DNA of 64,000 nucleotides from Microbacterium sp. cx-55 (lineage in GTDB: Bacteria > Actinomycetota > Actinomycetes > Actinomycetales > Microbacteriaceae): positions 2,108,001-2,172,000 of the forward strand of contig NZ_CP088261.1 in the NCBI RefSeq assembly GCF_021117345.1, given 5' to 3'. Below, in pieces: positions 16,744-25,984 of the stretch (positions within the stretch are counted from its first letter, which is position 1; each line of letters opens with the position of its first letter). Made by a program: the position numbers and the translations under genes. The notes under the pieces were generated by a model. The model did not search any database, was not told the DNA's origin, and was given only the letters and a program-made list of their open reading frames with translations.

Positions 16744-18429
16744 TTACTTCTTCCAGCCGACCAGCGTCCAGTCGACCGTGGCGGAGACGCCGAACATCGT
16801 CGCGCCGTAGTTGACGAGACCCTGCTTGACGGCCCAGACCTCGGGCAGCGGGGCGATCGGGACGATCGGCACGTACGACCAGATCGTCTTGTTGATCTCC
16901 TGGGCGATCTCGATGCGCTTCGCCGGGTCGAGCTCCTCGTTGGCCTGCGTCCACAGGTCTCCGAGCGACTCGTCGGTCGTGCCGGTGAAGTTCTGGCCGG
17001 AGTCGAGCGGGTAGACGATCGCTTCGGTCGAGGAGATCGGGAAGGCCGTGCCCTGCCACGAGAAGGAGACCATCTCGTAGTTGCCGGGGATCACGTAGTC
17101 GCTGAAGTACTGCGCGGCCGGAACCGTCGTCAGCTCCACCGGGATCCCGAACTCACCGAGGTCGGCCTGCACCTGCTCGGCACGCTGGATGTTCGTCGCG
17201 GTGTCGGCGGGAACCGTGATGGTGAGCGTCAGCGGCGCACCATCCTTCGTCCAGGAGTCGCCATCCTTCGTGTAGCCGGCGTCACCGAGGAAGCCCTCGG
17301 CGGCTGCGGGGTCGAGCGGAAGTGCGTCGTCTTCGTACCCGTCCTGGCCCTCCATGAAGATGTAGGAGCCCTGCGTCACAGCCGGCACGCCGACGGGCGT
17401 GTTGGCCGCGGCCGCGATCTGCTCGCGGTTGACGATCGAGGCGATGGCCTTGCGGACGTTGACGTCCGCGAGCGGCCCTTCCTTGGCGTTCATGGTGAGG
17501 TGCGTCCACGTCAGGCCGTTCGTGGCCTGGATCTCCGCGTCGGAGCGTGCCTGGGCCGTCGCGTAGAGGTCGGCGTTGGCCGAGATCTCGAGCGCGTCGA
17601 TCTCCTGGTTGGCGAACGAGGACCCCTGCTGGTCCTGGCTGACGACCTTGAAGAGGATCGTGTCGAGCTTGGGCTTGTCGCCCCACCAGTTCGGGTTGGG
17701 CGTGAGGGTCACGACCTGACCGGTCTGATCGATGTCGGAGATCACGTACGGTCCCATCGACGGCATCGCCTTCGTGAGGTAGCCCTCGTTGAACGCGGTG
17801 GGGTCGGAGGCAATGGATGCCGGAAGCACGAGGCCCAGCAGACCCTGCCAGTCGGCGTACTTGGTGCTGAACGTGATGATCACGTCGAACTCATCGGTGC
17901 CCTGCTCGATCGACGAGATCTGGTCCCAGCCGGTCGTCGACACGGAGAGGAAGGCCTCGTTCGAGCCGTTGTTGGCCTGCCAGGTGGCCTGCCAGTCGGC
18001 GACCGTGATCGGCGTGCCGTCTTCCCAGACCGCATTCGGGTTGAGCTTCATCTCGACGACCTGCGGGTCTTCGCTGCTGAGCTCGACCGACGAGGCGTAG
18101 TCCTCGTTGAGAACGGGCTCGCCATCCGTCGTGATCTTGATCGGGCCGCCCTGCGTTGCCGCGAGGATGGTGTTCGTGTCGACGTCGTTGCCGTCGATCT
18201 CGAGGTTGTTGTAGTTGACCGGCAGCGCGCCGACCGCGAGGTTGAGCGTGCCGCCGTCCTGGATCTCGTCGGCGGTCGCCGCGTCCCAGTCGACGGTGGG
18301 CAGGTCTGCCGCGCTCGTGCTGGCGCTCGGGGCGGCCGTGTTACCGGCCGCGCATCCCGAGATCAGCAGAGCAGCCGCGCCGACCATGGCCAGAGCGCCG
18401 AGTGTCCTGGCCCTTCGTGTCCTCATCAT
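16744..18429 (-). CDS. Peptide-type ABC transporter substrate-binding lipoprotein (receptor 1)
   Basis: The 561-residue SBP family 5 protein opens with M-M-R-T-R-R-A-R-T and a hydrophobic signal ending in the lipobox L-L-I-S-G-C-A. It is therefore secreted and lipid-anchored. After a short Ser/Ala linker come family-5 features: D-W-D-A-A-T-A, W-E-D-G-T-P-I-T-V-A-D, and a long C-terminal lobe. It should deliver oligopeptides or similar solutes to the permeases encoded upstream in the same operon. GAGGAAA precedes the ATG at 18427-18429. It is the last gene of operon 1, ending at a strong terminator. The substrate cannot be told from sequence. Confidence 0.9.
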   Translation of the reverse strand: MMRTRRARTLGALAMVGAAALLISGCAAGNTAAPSASTSAADLPTVDWDAATADEIQDGGTLNLAVGALPVNYNNLEIDGNDVDTNTILAATQGGPIKITTDGEPVLNEDYASSVELSSEDPQVVEMKLNPNAVWEDGTPITVADWQATWQANNGSNEAFLSVSTTGWDQISSIEQGTDEFDVIITFSTKYADWQGLLGLVLPASIASDPTAFNEGYLTKAMPSMGPYVISDIDQTGQVVTLTPNPNWWGDKPKLDTILFKVVSQDQQGSSFANQEIDALEISANADLYATAQARSDAEIQATNGLTWTHLTMNAKEGPLADVNVRKAIASIVNREQIAAAANTPVGVPAVTQGSYIFMEGQDGYEDDALPLDPAAAEGFLGDAGYTKDGDSWTKDGAPLTLTITVPADTATNIQRAEQVQADLGEFGIPVELTTVPAAQYFSDYVIPGNYEMVSFSWQGTAFPISSTEAIVYPLDSGQNFTGTTDESLGDLWTQANEELDPAKRIEIAQEINKTIWSYVPIVPIAPLPEVWAVKQGLVNYGATMFGVSATVDWTLVGWKK

Positions 18430-18491
18430 GTGATCGTTTCCTCTCGTGTTCCTTGTGTTACCTCGGCGCCGTGGTGCCTTCACCGGGGGGT

Positions 18492-20618
18492 TCATGACGC
18501 GTCGGCCAGTGCCGCCTGTTCCACCAACGCGGAGCGATCCACGTGATGGCAGGCGACCTGTGCGCGACCGTGCGCGGCGAGTTGCGGGTCGGACTCGCGG
18601 CAGCGCGTGCGCGCGCTCTCATCGAGCAGCGCGTACAGCGGGCAGCGGGTGCGGAACCGGCATCCCTCGATCTCCTGCGTCGGGCTGGGCAGATCGCCGT
18701 TCAGCAGGATGCGCGTGCGCTGCCGCTCGATCGTCGGGTCCGGGATCGGAGCCGCGGAGATAAGGGCCTTCGTGTAGGGATGCCGGGGCGTGTGGAAGAT
18801 CTCGGCGATCGGACCCTGCTCGACGATCCGACCGAGGTACATCACCGCGACGTCGTCGGCGATCTGGCGGACGACCGCCAGATCGTGCGCGACGAAGAGG
18901 TACGACAGGCCGAGGCGGTCCTTGAGGTCTTCGAGCAGGTTGATGACGCCGGCCTGCACCGACACGTCGAGCGCCGATACGGGCTCGTCGAGGATGAGCA
19001 CCGCCGGGTTGGTCGAGAGCGCGCGTGCGATGCCGAGGCGCTGACGCTGGCCGCCGGAGAACTCGTGCGGGTACCGATCGGCCATGGCCGGGTCGAGTCC
19101 GACGAGCTCGAGCAGCTCGGTGACGCGCGCGTCTCGCTCCGCCTTCGACGCTCCCTGCACCCACAGCGGCTCGGTGATGACCTCACCGACCGGCAGGCGC
19201 GGGTCGATCGCGCCCATCGGGTCTTGGAAGACGATCTGGACACCCGGACGCAGCGCGTTGATCTCCCGCTTCGTGGCGGATCCGACGTCGGTTCCCTGGA
19301 TGCGGATGCTGCCGGACTGCGGCGCCGTCATCTCCATGATCTCGAGGATCGTGGTGGTCTTGCCGCATCCGGACTCGCCGACGAGGCCCAGCGTGCGGCC
19401 CGGGCGGAGCGTGAACGAGACCCCGTCGACCGCACGGACGGTGCCGACGCGTCGCGGGAACACCGACCCCTTCATGAGGGGGAAGTGCCGGATCAGATCG
19501 GTGACCTCGACGACCGGGGCCCCATCGGTCTCCGCGCGCTCCTCGGCCGGAAGGGGCTCGGGGCGGGGGAAGATCTCCGGACGCCGCAGCTCGCCCGACG
19601 CGATCTCGCCGGCACGGATGCAGGCCGAGACATGCAGGGGCGACTCCGGGTCGTGCGCGACCAGCGCCGGCTCGACCTCGCGGCACGCGTCGATCGCGAT
19701 CGGACAGCGCGCGGCGAACGGGCAGCCGGCGGGAAGGTGAGCGAGGGACGGCGGACGACCCTCGAGCGGCACGAGTCGCTGGGTTCCCGCCGTCATCATG
19801 TTCGGGACGGAGCGCAGCAGCCCGATCGAGTACGGCATGTGGGGGGCGGCGAACACCTCGTCGGTCGATCCGAGCTCGACCATCTTGCCGGCGTACATCA
19901 CACCGACCCGGTCGGCGTGACCGGCGACCACTCCGAGGTCGTGGGTGATCAGCACGACAGCTGCACCGGTGATCTCCTTGGCCGTCTCCAGCACCTCGAG
20001 GATCTGGGCCTGGATGGTGACGTCGAGGGCTGTGGTCGGCTCGTCCGCGAGGATCACCTGCGGGTCGTTCGCGATCGCCATCGCGATCATCGCGCGCTGC
20101 CGCATCCCGCCGGAGTACTCGTGCGGGAAGGCCCGCGCGCGGCGGTCCGCATCCGGGATCCCGACCACCTTCAGCAGCTCGACCGCGCGCGCGGCCGCCG
20201 CCTGCGCCGACAGCTTGCCGTCGTGCAGCCGCAGGGCCTCGCTGATCTGATCGCCGACGGTGTAGACCGGTGTGAGCGCGGAGAGCGGGTCCTGGAAGAC
20301 CATCGCGAGACCCTTGCCGCGCACGCGCGACATCTTGGCGTCGTCGAGGCCGAGGAGGGACGTGCCTTCGAACTCGATGGCACCGGAGACCTGGGCACTC
20401 GAGGGCAGCAGCCCCATGATGGCCAGCGACGAAACGGATTTGCCTGAGCCCGACTCGCCGACGATCCCGAGGAACTCCCCCGGGAAGACGTCGTACGAGA
20501 TGCCGCGAACGGCGTGCACGGCCGGACCTTCGCGCTGCGGGAAGGTGACGCTGAGGTCGCGGACGGACAGCAGCGGGGTTCCGGTCCGGGTCGGGGTCGC
20601 GGGGCGCGGGTCAGTCAC
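18492..20618 (-). CDS. ABC transporter ATPase with two fused nucleotide-binding domains (operon 1)
   Basis: The 708-residue protein has two complete NBDs of the DppD and DppF type. NBD1 has Walker A G-E-S-G-S-G-K-S, signature Y-S-G-G-M-R-Q-R and Walker B V-I-L-A-D-E-P-T. NBD2 has G-E-S-G-C-G-K-T, F-S-G-G-Q-R-Q-R and V-L-I-L-D-E-P-V. Each is followed by an oligopeptide/dipeptide C-terminal domain with Cys-rich C-P-F-A-A-R-C-P and C-R-F-R-T-R-C-P segments. In this class such cysteines may bind an Fe-S cluster. GTG 20618 overlaps the end of the permease gene by 8 bases. Confidence 0.92.
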   Translation of the reverse strand: MTDPRPATPTRTGTPLLSVRDLSVTFPQREGPAVHAVRGISYDVFPGEFLGIVGESGSGKSVSSLAIMGLLPSSAQVSGAIEFEGTSLLGLDDAKMSRVRGKGLAMVFQDPLSALTPVYTVGDQISEALRLHDGKLSAQAAAARAVELLKVVGIPDADRRARAFPHEYSGGMRQRAMIAMAIANDPQVILADEPTTALDVTIQAQILEVLETAKEITGAAVVLITHDLGVVAGHADRVGVMYAGKMVELGSTDEVFAAPHMPYSIGLLRSVPNMMTAGTQRLVPLEGRPPSLAHLPAGCPFAARCPIAIDACREVEPALVAHDPESPLHVSACIRAGEIASGELRRPEIFPRPEPLPAEERAETDGAPVVEVTDLIRHFPLMKGSVFPRRVGTVRAVDGVSFTLRPGRTLGLVGESGCGKTTTILEIMEMTAPQSGSIRIQGTDVGSATKREINALRPGVQIVFQDPMGAIDPRLPVGEVITEPLWVQGASKAERDARVTELLELVGLDPAMADRYPHEFSGGQRQRLGIARALSTNPAVLILDEPVSALDVSVQAGVINLLEDLKDRLGLSYLFVAHDLAVVRQIADDVAVMYLGRIVEQGPIAEIFHTPRHPYTKALISAAPIPDPTIERQRTRILLNGDLPSPTQEIEGCRFRTRCPLYALLDESARTRCRESDPQLAAHGRAQVACHHVDRSALVEQAALADAS

Positions 20619-21537
20619 GGTTGTTTCCAGACGTGGGGTCGATGGCGTCGCGGAGCGCGTCGCCGACGAGGCTGATGGCGAACAACAGCGCGATGAGGAC
20701 GAAGGCCGGGAACACGAACAGCCATGGCCGGGTGACCGCGGCGGCGGTGCCGTCGGCGAGAAGCGTTCCGAGCGACACATCGGGCTTCTGGATGCCGAAC
20801 CCGAAGTAGCTGAGCGCCGTCTCCGACATGATCGCCGAGACGACACCGAGGGTCGCGTCGATGATCAGGATCGAGGCCATGTTGGGCACGATGTGGCGCC
20901 GCAGGATCTTGCCGGTGGGCATGCCCATGTACCGCGCCGCCCGCACGAAGTCCCGATTGCGGAGCGACCGGGTCTGGCTGCGCACCACCTGCGCCATGAT
21001 CATCCAGCTGAACAGCGCGATGTAGAACATCAGCACCACCCAGGACAGCCCCTTGATGAGCGGGCTGAGGAGGATGAAGAGGAAGAACGCGGGGATCACG
21101 AGCAGCAGCAGGATGAACCACTGGATGACCCGATCGACCCATCCGCCGACGTAGCCTGCCGTCGAACCGACGATCGCCGCGATGATCGTGGCGGCGGGCC
21201 CGGCGACGAGACCGATGACGAGGGACTTCTGCAGGCCGGACAGCGTCTGGGCGTAGATGTCTTGCCCGATGGAGTTCGTGCCGAACCAGTGCAGCGTGGT
21301 CGGCCCCATGCCCATGTTGAGCGCGTCGCGGTCGGTGATGCCGTACGGATAGAGCAGCGGGCCGATGAACGCCCACAGGATGATGGCCACGACGACCGTG
21401 ATGCCGATCCAGAAGCGCGGCATGCGCTTCAAGCGCAGCCACACCAGGGCGTTCCGCGACAGCGGCCGCCGGGCACCGGACACGGTGTTTTCCGGCTCGA
21501 GAGGAGACTCGAGAGCCTGTTCCTGCATGACGGACAT
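20611..21537 (-). CDS. ABC transporter permease, DppC type (operon 1)
   Basis: The 308-residue inner-membrane permease has an N-terminal OppC-N domain and six helices. The EAA loop is R-A-A-R-Y-M-G-M-P-T-G-K-I, where coupling helices contact the ATPase. The H-W-F-G-T-N-S-I-G-Q-D-I motif is typical of the DppC/OppC subfamily. It follows the DppB-type gene with one base between stop and ATG. The start M-S-V-M offers a second ATG three codons later. Confidence 0.92.
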   Translation of the reverse strand: MSVMQEQALESPLEPENTVSGARRPLSRNALVWLRLKRMPRFWIGITVVVAIILWAFIGPLLYPYGITDRDALNMGMGPTTLHWFGTNSIGQDIYAQTLSGLQKSLVIGLVAGPAATIIAAIVGSTAGYVGGWVDRVIQWFILLLLVIPAFFLFILLSPLIKGLSWVVLMFYIALFSWMIMAQVVRSQTRSLRNRDFVRAARYMGMPTGKILRRHIVPNMASILIIDATLGVVSAIMSETALSYFGFGIQKPDVSLGTLLADGTAAAVTRPWLFVFPAFVLIALLFAISLVGDALRDAIDPTSGNNRD

Positions 21538-21538
21538 G

Positions 21539-22522
21539 TCAGGTCCTCACTCTCGGGTCGAGCGCCGCGTAGAGCACTTCGGAGAAGGTCGACGAGATCA
21601 GATACAGCAGAGCGACGAAGAGCGTGCTGCCGGCCACCGCGTTGATGTCGTTCTTCAGGATGGCCTCGATCTGGAACTGCCCCATCCCGCGCCAGCTGAA
21701 GACGATCTCGAGCATCGCCGAGCCGGCGATGAGCGTGCCGAAGCTGTACGCGAAGAACGTCGACATCGGGATGAGCGCGAGACGCACGCCGTGGCGGTAC
21801 AGCGCCTGCGTGCGCGGCAGCCCCTTCGCGCGGGCGGTGCGGATGTAGTCGGCCCCCAGCACGTCGAGCATGACGCTGCGCTGGTACCGCGAGTAGGACG
21901 CTGCGCCCATCAGCACGAGCGCGAGCGTCGGAAGCAGGAGATGGATGCCGCGGTCCCAGGCGAGGTCCCACCAGCTGCCGCTGATCCCGGCCGTGTACTC
22001 CCCCGTGAACTGGATCACTTGCGTGCCCATGAGGGTGTTGAACTGCGTCGCGACGATCATCAGCAGAACGCCGATCACGAACGTCGGCGTCGCGAACACG
22101 ACGTACGACGCGTACGTGACGATCTGGTCACTCGCGCGGTACTGGCGAACAGCGCCCCACACGCCCAGCAGCACACCGAGCACGGCGCCGATGATCGATC
22201 CGATCAGCAGGAGCCGGAGGCTGGCGCCCGAGCGCGAGAAGATCTCGTCGGTCACCTGCGCCCCGCCGACCGTGGTGCCGAGCGAGAACTGGGTGAACAG
22301 ATTCACCAACCAGTGCCACATGCGCACGATGACGGGCACGTCGGGGTTGACGCCCATGGCGTCGAGGGAGGCGTCGATGGACGCCTGCGGCGGACGGGGA
22401 TTCATCCCGTAGAACCGAGCGGCGGGGTCGAGAACCGTGCTGGCGAGGATGTACGCCATGCACGTCGCAATCAGACTGAGGATCGCGTAGTTCAGGAACC
22501 GCCGGATGACGTAGACCGTCAC
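21539..22522 (-). CDS. ABC transporter permease, DppB type (operon 1)
   Basis: The 327-residue permease starts M-T-V-Y-V-I-R-R-F-L-N-Y and has the long periplasmic first loop and six helices of the DppB/OppB subfamily. The coupling loop is I-R-T-A-R-A-K-G-L-P-R. The periplasmic stretch F-Y-G-M-N-P-R-P-P-Q resembles the extended loops of oligopeptide-type systems. It is the first gene of the operon: permease, permease, ATPase, then receptor. The start is GTG 22522; no strong ribosome binding site is visible, so the start is less certain. Confidence 0.9.
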   Translation of the reverse strand: MTVYVIRRFLNYAILSLIATCMAYILASTVLDPAARFYGMNPRPPQASIDASLDAMGVNPDVPVIVRMWHWLVNLFTQFSLGTTVGGAQVTDEIFSRSGASLRLLLIGSIIGAVLGVLLGVWGAVRQYRASDQIVTYASYVVFATPTFVIGVLLMIVATQFNTLMGTQVIQFTGEYTAGISGSWWDLAWDRGIHLLLPTLALVLMGAASYSRYQRSVMLDVLGADYIRTARAKGLPRTQALYRHGVRLALIPMSTFFAYSFGTLIAGSAMLEIVFSWRGMGQFQIEAILKNDINAVAGSTLFVALLYLISSTFSEVLYAALDPRVRT

Positions 22523-22791
22523 CGAATGGTCCCAACGGTCCGACGTCGTACAGACAGACAGATCATTGTCGTTCTTTCGTAGTGCTCCCGCTACCTCACG
22601 GTGGCGGCTCTGGGGGGAGTGCCGGACCAGTCCGACCCACAGACCCTAACCCCGGCGCTTCAGTGCAGCCGTCGTCGTGGTGGAGTCTTCTCAGGACCGT
22701 AACATTTCATGGCCCCTACGCAATGTGCCCTGTGGATAGCTCCATCCGCCCACAGTTAGGTAACCCTAAGCAGCTTTGGTGAGCACAGCGC
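22523..22791. promoter_or_regulatory. Upstream region of peptide operon 1 with a 14-bp palindrome
   Basis: This 269-base gap holds the promoter region of operon 1 and the 3' flank of the PH-domain gene. At 22756-22769 it reads ttaggtaaccctaa, with inverted TTAGG/CCTAA ends. This resembles part of a DtxR/IdeR iron box, but the spacing is wrong for a standard site. No gene was found here. Confidence 0.35.
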
Positions 22792-23331
22792 TCAGATCGC
22801 ACCGACCACCGCGCTCACCGCACCGACCACGATCACCAGGAGCGCGACGAGCGCAGGAATATCCCACTGGCGGGCGATCGGGGCATCCGGGCGACTCTCC
22901 GCCCGCTCGGACTCCCATGCGTCCTGGATGATTCCGAGCTCGCGCAGCGCGGGAGGCACGCGCCTGCCCTCACCCGCTCCGGAGCGCGGCCCCACGCGCG
23001 CCGGACGACCCGCGACGGGTCCGCCGTAGGCCTTCACCTCCGACCCGTCGGTGAGGACGAACACGACCTGCCACCGCATCCGGATGTCGGCCACACGCCC
23101 CCAGGGGACGGTGGTGCGGCGCAGATAGTTCTGCACGACCGCGCCCTCGCGCGTGATCGTCACGTGCGACGCGTACAGCGTCACGTACACGAGCCAGAGC
23201 ACCAGCAGGATCCAGGGCGCCAGAAGCAGCGTCTCCCCGATGCCCGCCCGCAGCAGCGCGTCACCGAGCAGCACGAACGCGATCACGCCCGACACGATCA
23301 GACCGATCGTGCCGGACGTGCCGCGGAACAC
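22792..23331 (-). CDS. PH-domain membrane protein
   Basis: The 179-residue protein has two N-terminal membrane helices (about residues 8-25 and 32-52). A bacterial PH-like fold follows, starting H-V-T-I-T-R-E-G-A and with W-G-R-V-A-D-I-R-M-R-W. One hydrophobic segment lies at the C-terminus (V-A-L-L-V-I-V-V-G-A). Such proteins are common and uncharacterised in Actinobacteria. The GTG start is 32 bases after the stop of the operon 2 ATPase, so it may be cotranscribed with the peptide importer, but a role in transport is unproven. Confidence 0.7.
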   Translation of the reverse strand: MFRGTSGTIGLIVSGVIAFVLLGDALLRAGIGETLLLAPWILLVLWLVYVTLYASHVTITREGAVVQNYLRRTTVPWGRVADIRMRWQVVFVLTDGSEVKAYGGPVAGRPARVGPRSGAGEGRRVPPALRELGIIQDAWESERAESRPDAPIARQWDIPALVALLVIVVGAVSAVVGAI

Positions 23332-23363
23332 GCGCCGCGCGGGCGGGTGGCCAGGCGAGGAGC

Positions 23364-25040
23364 TCAGAGATCCACTCCCCCGCCGAGCGGGATGGTCGCC
23401 CCGGGAATCGCGTCGAGCAGACGACGCGTGTAGTCCTGCGCGGGGTTCGCGAAGATCTCGTCGACGGTCCCCTGCTCCACGATCCGACCCTTCTCCATGA
23501 CCGCGACCGTATCGGCCGCGACACGGACGACCGCGAGGTCGTGCGTGATGAAGAGGTAGGTCAGGCCCAGTTCGGACTGCAGCTCCGCGAGGAGCTTGAG
23601 GATCTGATCCTGCACGAGCACGTCGAGCGCGGATACGGCCTCATCGAGCACCACGATGTCGGGCTTCAGAGCGAGCGCGCGCGCGATGGCGACGCGCTGC
23701 CGCTGACCGCCCGAAAGTTCGCTCGGGTACCGCGTCGCGAGGTCCTGCGGCAGCGACACCTGGTCGAGCAGCTCGCGCACCCGCGCCCGACGCGAGGCCT
23801 TGTCGCCCACGCTGTGGATGTCGAGCGGCTCGGAGATCGTGTTGCCGATGTTGCGGAGCGGATCGAGCGAGCCGTACGGGTCCTGGAACACCGGCTGCAT
23901 CCGTCGCCGAAGCGCGAACGCGTCACGGTTCGAGAGCTTCGCCACGTCGGTGCCGTCGATCTCGATGGCGCCGGACGTCGGCTCCTCGAGCTTCAACACC
24001 ATCTTGGCGACGGTCGACTTGCCCGAACCGGACTCGCCGACGAGCGCGAGGGTCTTCCCGCGCGGGATCTCGAACGAGACCTTGTCGACGGCGCGGAAGG
24101 GCTCGCTGCGGAACCCGCCCTGACGGATCTTGTAGTCCTTGGTGAGGTCGGTGACCCGCACGGTCGGCGCGAGATCGGCCAGATCGTCCGCGGTCTCGAT
24201 CCCGCGGCTGACGGCGACGGCCTGCAGCCGCTGCGACGCGATCGAGGGCGCGGCCGCGACGAGCCGCTGCGTGTACGGGTGGATCGGGTTCTGCAGGATC
24301 TCGCGGCTCGGACCGGCCTCGACGATCTCGCCCTGCTGCATCACGATGATCTTCGACGCGCGTTCGGCGGCGAGGCCGAGGTCGTGCGTGATCAGGAGCA
24401 TCGAGGTGCCCTTCTCGCGCGTCAGCGACGCCATGTGGTCGAGGATCACGCGCTGCACCGTGACGTCGAGCGCCGAGGTCGGCTCGTCGGCGATCAGCAG
24501 CTTCGGGTCGGCCGCGAGGCCGATGCCGATCAGGGCGCGCTGCCGCATCCCGCCCGAGAACTGGTGCGGGTACTGGTGGAGGCGCTTCTCGGCGTCGGCG
24601 AGGCCGGCCTGCTGCAGAACCTCGATGGCGCGGTCGGTGATCGCCTGGCGGCCGGTGGCGACGCCGTTCGCACGGATCGCTTCCTTCACCTGAAAACCGA
24701 TGCTCCACACCGGGTTGAGGTTCGACATCGGGTCCTGCGGGACGTATCCGATGTCGCGACCGCGGACCTTCTCCATCTGCCCCGGCGTGAGCTCGGTCAG
24801 CTCTCGCCCGTCGAGCGTGATGCTGCCCGACGTCACGTGCCCGGTGCCGGGCAGGAGGTTCACGATGGCGGATGCGGTCGTCGACTTGCCCGAACCGGAC
24901 TCGCCCACGATCGCGACGGTCTCACCGGGGAACACGTCGAGGTTCACGCCGTGCAGCACTTCGCGGCTGCCGGCCTGGGTGTCGAACGCGACCCGGAGGT
25001 TGCGGATGCTGAGCAATGGGGTGGTGGTGCTGTCGCTCAT
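23364..25040 (-). CDS. ABC transporter ATPase with two fused nucleotide-binding domains (operon 2)
   Basis: The 558-residue protein is shorter than its operon 1 counterpart (708). NBD1 has G-E-S-G-S-G-K-S-T, F-S-G-G-M-R-Q-R and L-L-I-A-D-E-P-T. NBD2 has G-E-S-G-S-G-K-S-T-V, L-S-G-G-Q-R-Q-R and I-V-V-L-D-E-A-V-S-A-L-D. In the second Walker B region, E-A replaces the usual E-P, which is common and tolerated. The Cys-rich C-terminal extensions of operon 1 are missing. ATG 25040 overlaps the permease stop (ATGA). Confidence 0.92.
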   Translation of the reverse strand: MSDSTTTPLLSIRNLRVAFDTQAGSREVLHGVNLDVFPGETVAIVGESGSGKSTTASAIVNLLPGTGHVTSGSITLDGRELTELTPGQMEKVRGRDIGYVPQDPMSNLNPVWSIGFQVKEAIRANGVATGRQAITDRAIEVLQQAGLADAEKRLHQYPHQFSGGMRQRALIGIGLAADPKLLIADEPTSALDVTVQRVILDHMASLTREKGTSMLLITHDLGLAAERASKIIVMQQGEIVEAGPSREILQNPIHPYTQRLVAAAPSIASQRLQAVAVSRGIETADDLADLAPTVRVTDLTKDYKIRQGGFRSEPFRAVDKVSFEIPRGKTLALVGESGSGKSTVAKMVLKLEEPTSGAIEIDGTDVAKLSNRDAFALRRRMQPVFQDPYGSLDPLRNIGNTISEPLDIHSVGDKASRRARVRELLDQVSLPQDLATRYPSELSGGQRQRVAIARALALKPDIVVLDEAVSALDVLVQDQILKLLAELQSELGLTYLFITHDLAVVRVAADTVAVMEKGRIVEQGTVDEIFANPAQDYTRRLLDAIPGATIPLGGGVDL

Positions 25041-25984
25041 CGACGCGCCCTCGCTCTCGGGTCGAGGGCGTCGCGGATCAGCTCGCCCAGCAGGATGAAC
25101 GCGAGCACCGTGACGGTCAGCGCGATCGACGGATAGATGAGGGCCATCGGGGCGTTCCGCAGCGACTGCTGCGCGTTGCTGATATCGGCACCCCACGACA
25201 TGACATCGGATCCGAGTCCGACACCCAGGAAAGCGAGGGTCGCCTCGGCGACGATCGCTGCCGCGAGCGACAGCGTCGACAGCACGATCAACGGAGCGAT
25301 CGCGTTCGGGACAACGTGGGTGACGAGGGTCTGGAACCGCGTCTGACCCAGCGCCCGCGAGGCGGTCACGAAGTCCGCCTGACGGACGCGGAGGATCTCG
25401 GCGCGAACGACTCGGGCGGTGGAGGCCCAGGCGAATCCACCGATCGCGACCGCGAGGGTGAACACGTTCCGGAAGTCCGAGAACACGCTCATGACGACGA
25501 CCGCGGCGAGGATGTACGGGATGGCGAAGAAGATGTCGCCGACGCGCGAGAGCAGCGAGTCGAGCCATCCGCCGTAGAAGCCCGCGAGGGCGCCCATGAT
25601 GAGGCCGATGACCGAACCGATCAGCGTCGCGAGGAGTCCGACGGACAGCGACGTGCGCGATCCCCAGACGATTCGCGCCCAGATGTCGCAGCCCTGGAAC
25701 GTGAACCCGAGCGGGTGACCAGACATCGGTCCGCCGTTGCTGTTCGCCAGCTGGCAGTCGTTGTTCGGCGGAGTCTGCGTGAACAGCGTCGGGAAGATCG
25801 CCATGATCAGCACGACGAGCACGATGAGCACCGACAGCCAGAACGTCGGGCGCTTGCGCAGGTCGCGCCAGGCGTCCCGCCAGAGGCTCGACGGCTTGTC
25901 GTCGATCTTCACCGCGTCGACGGTGATGACAGCGTCCTTCACCGGAGCGACGAAGTGCGTGGGCAGTTCGGAGTTACTTGACAT
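25037..25984 (-). CDS. ABC transporter permease, DppC type (operon 2)
   Basis: The 315-residue permease has an OppC-N region with a first helix (L-S-V-L-I-V-L-V-V-L), five more helices, and the coupling loop T-A-S-R-A-L-G-Q-T-R-F. G-H-P-L-G-F-T-F-Q-G-C-D-I-W-A-R-I-V matches the conserved subfamily motif, slightly varied. It overlaps the upstream permease gene by 11 bases and the ATPase start by 3. Confidence 0.92.
   Translation of the reverse strand: MSSNSELPTHFVAPVKDAVITVDAVKIDDKPSSLWRDAWRDLRKRPTFWLSVLIVLVVLIMAIFPTLFTQTPPNNDCQLANSNGGPMSGHPLGFTFQGCDIWARIVWGSRTSLSVGLLATLIGSVIGLIMGALAGFYGGWLDSLLSRVGDIFFAIPYILAAVVVMSVFSDFRNVFTLAVAIGGFAWASTARVVRAEILRVRQADFVTASRALGQTRFQTLVTHVVPNAIAPLIVLSTLSLAAAIVAEATLAFLGVGLGSDVMSWGADISNAQQSLRNAPMALIYPSIALTVTVLAFILLGELIRDALDPRARARR

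Noticed and set aside
22756..22769. Iron box (IdeR/DtxR site) ahead of the peptide operon
   Set aside because: TTAGG and CCTAA halves are present but the spacing is shorter than the 19-bp consensus, and the operon has no iron-related gene; kept only as a palindrome.
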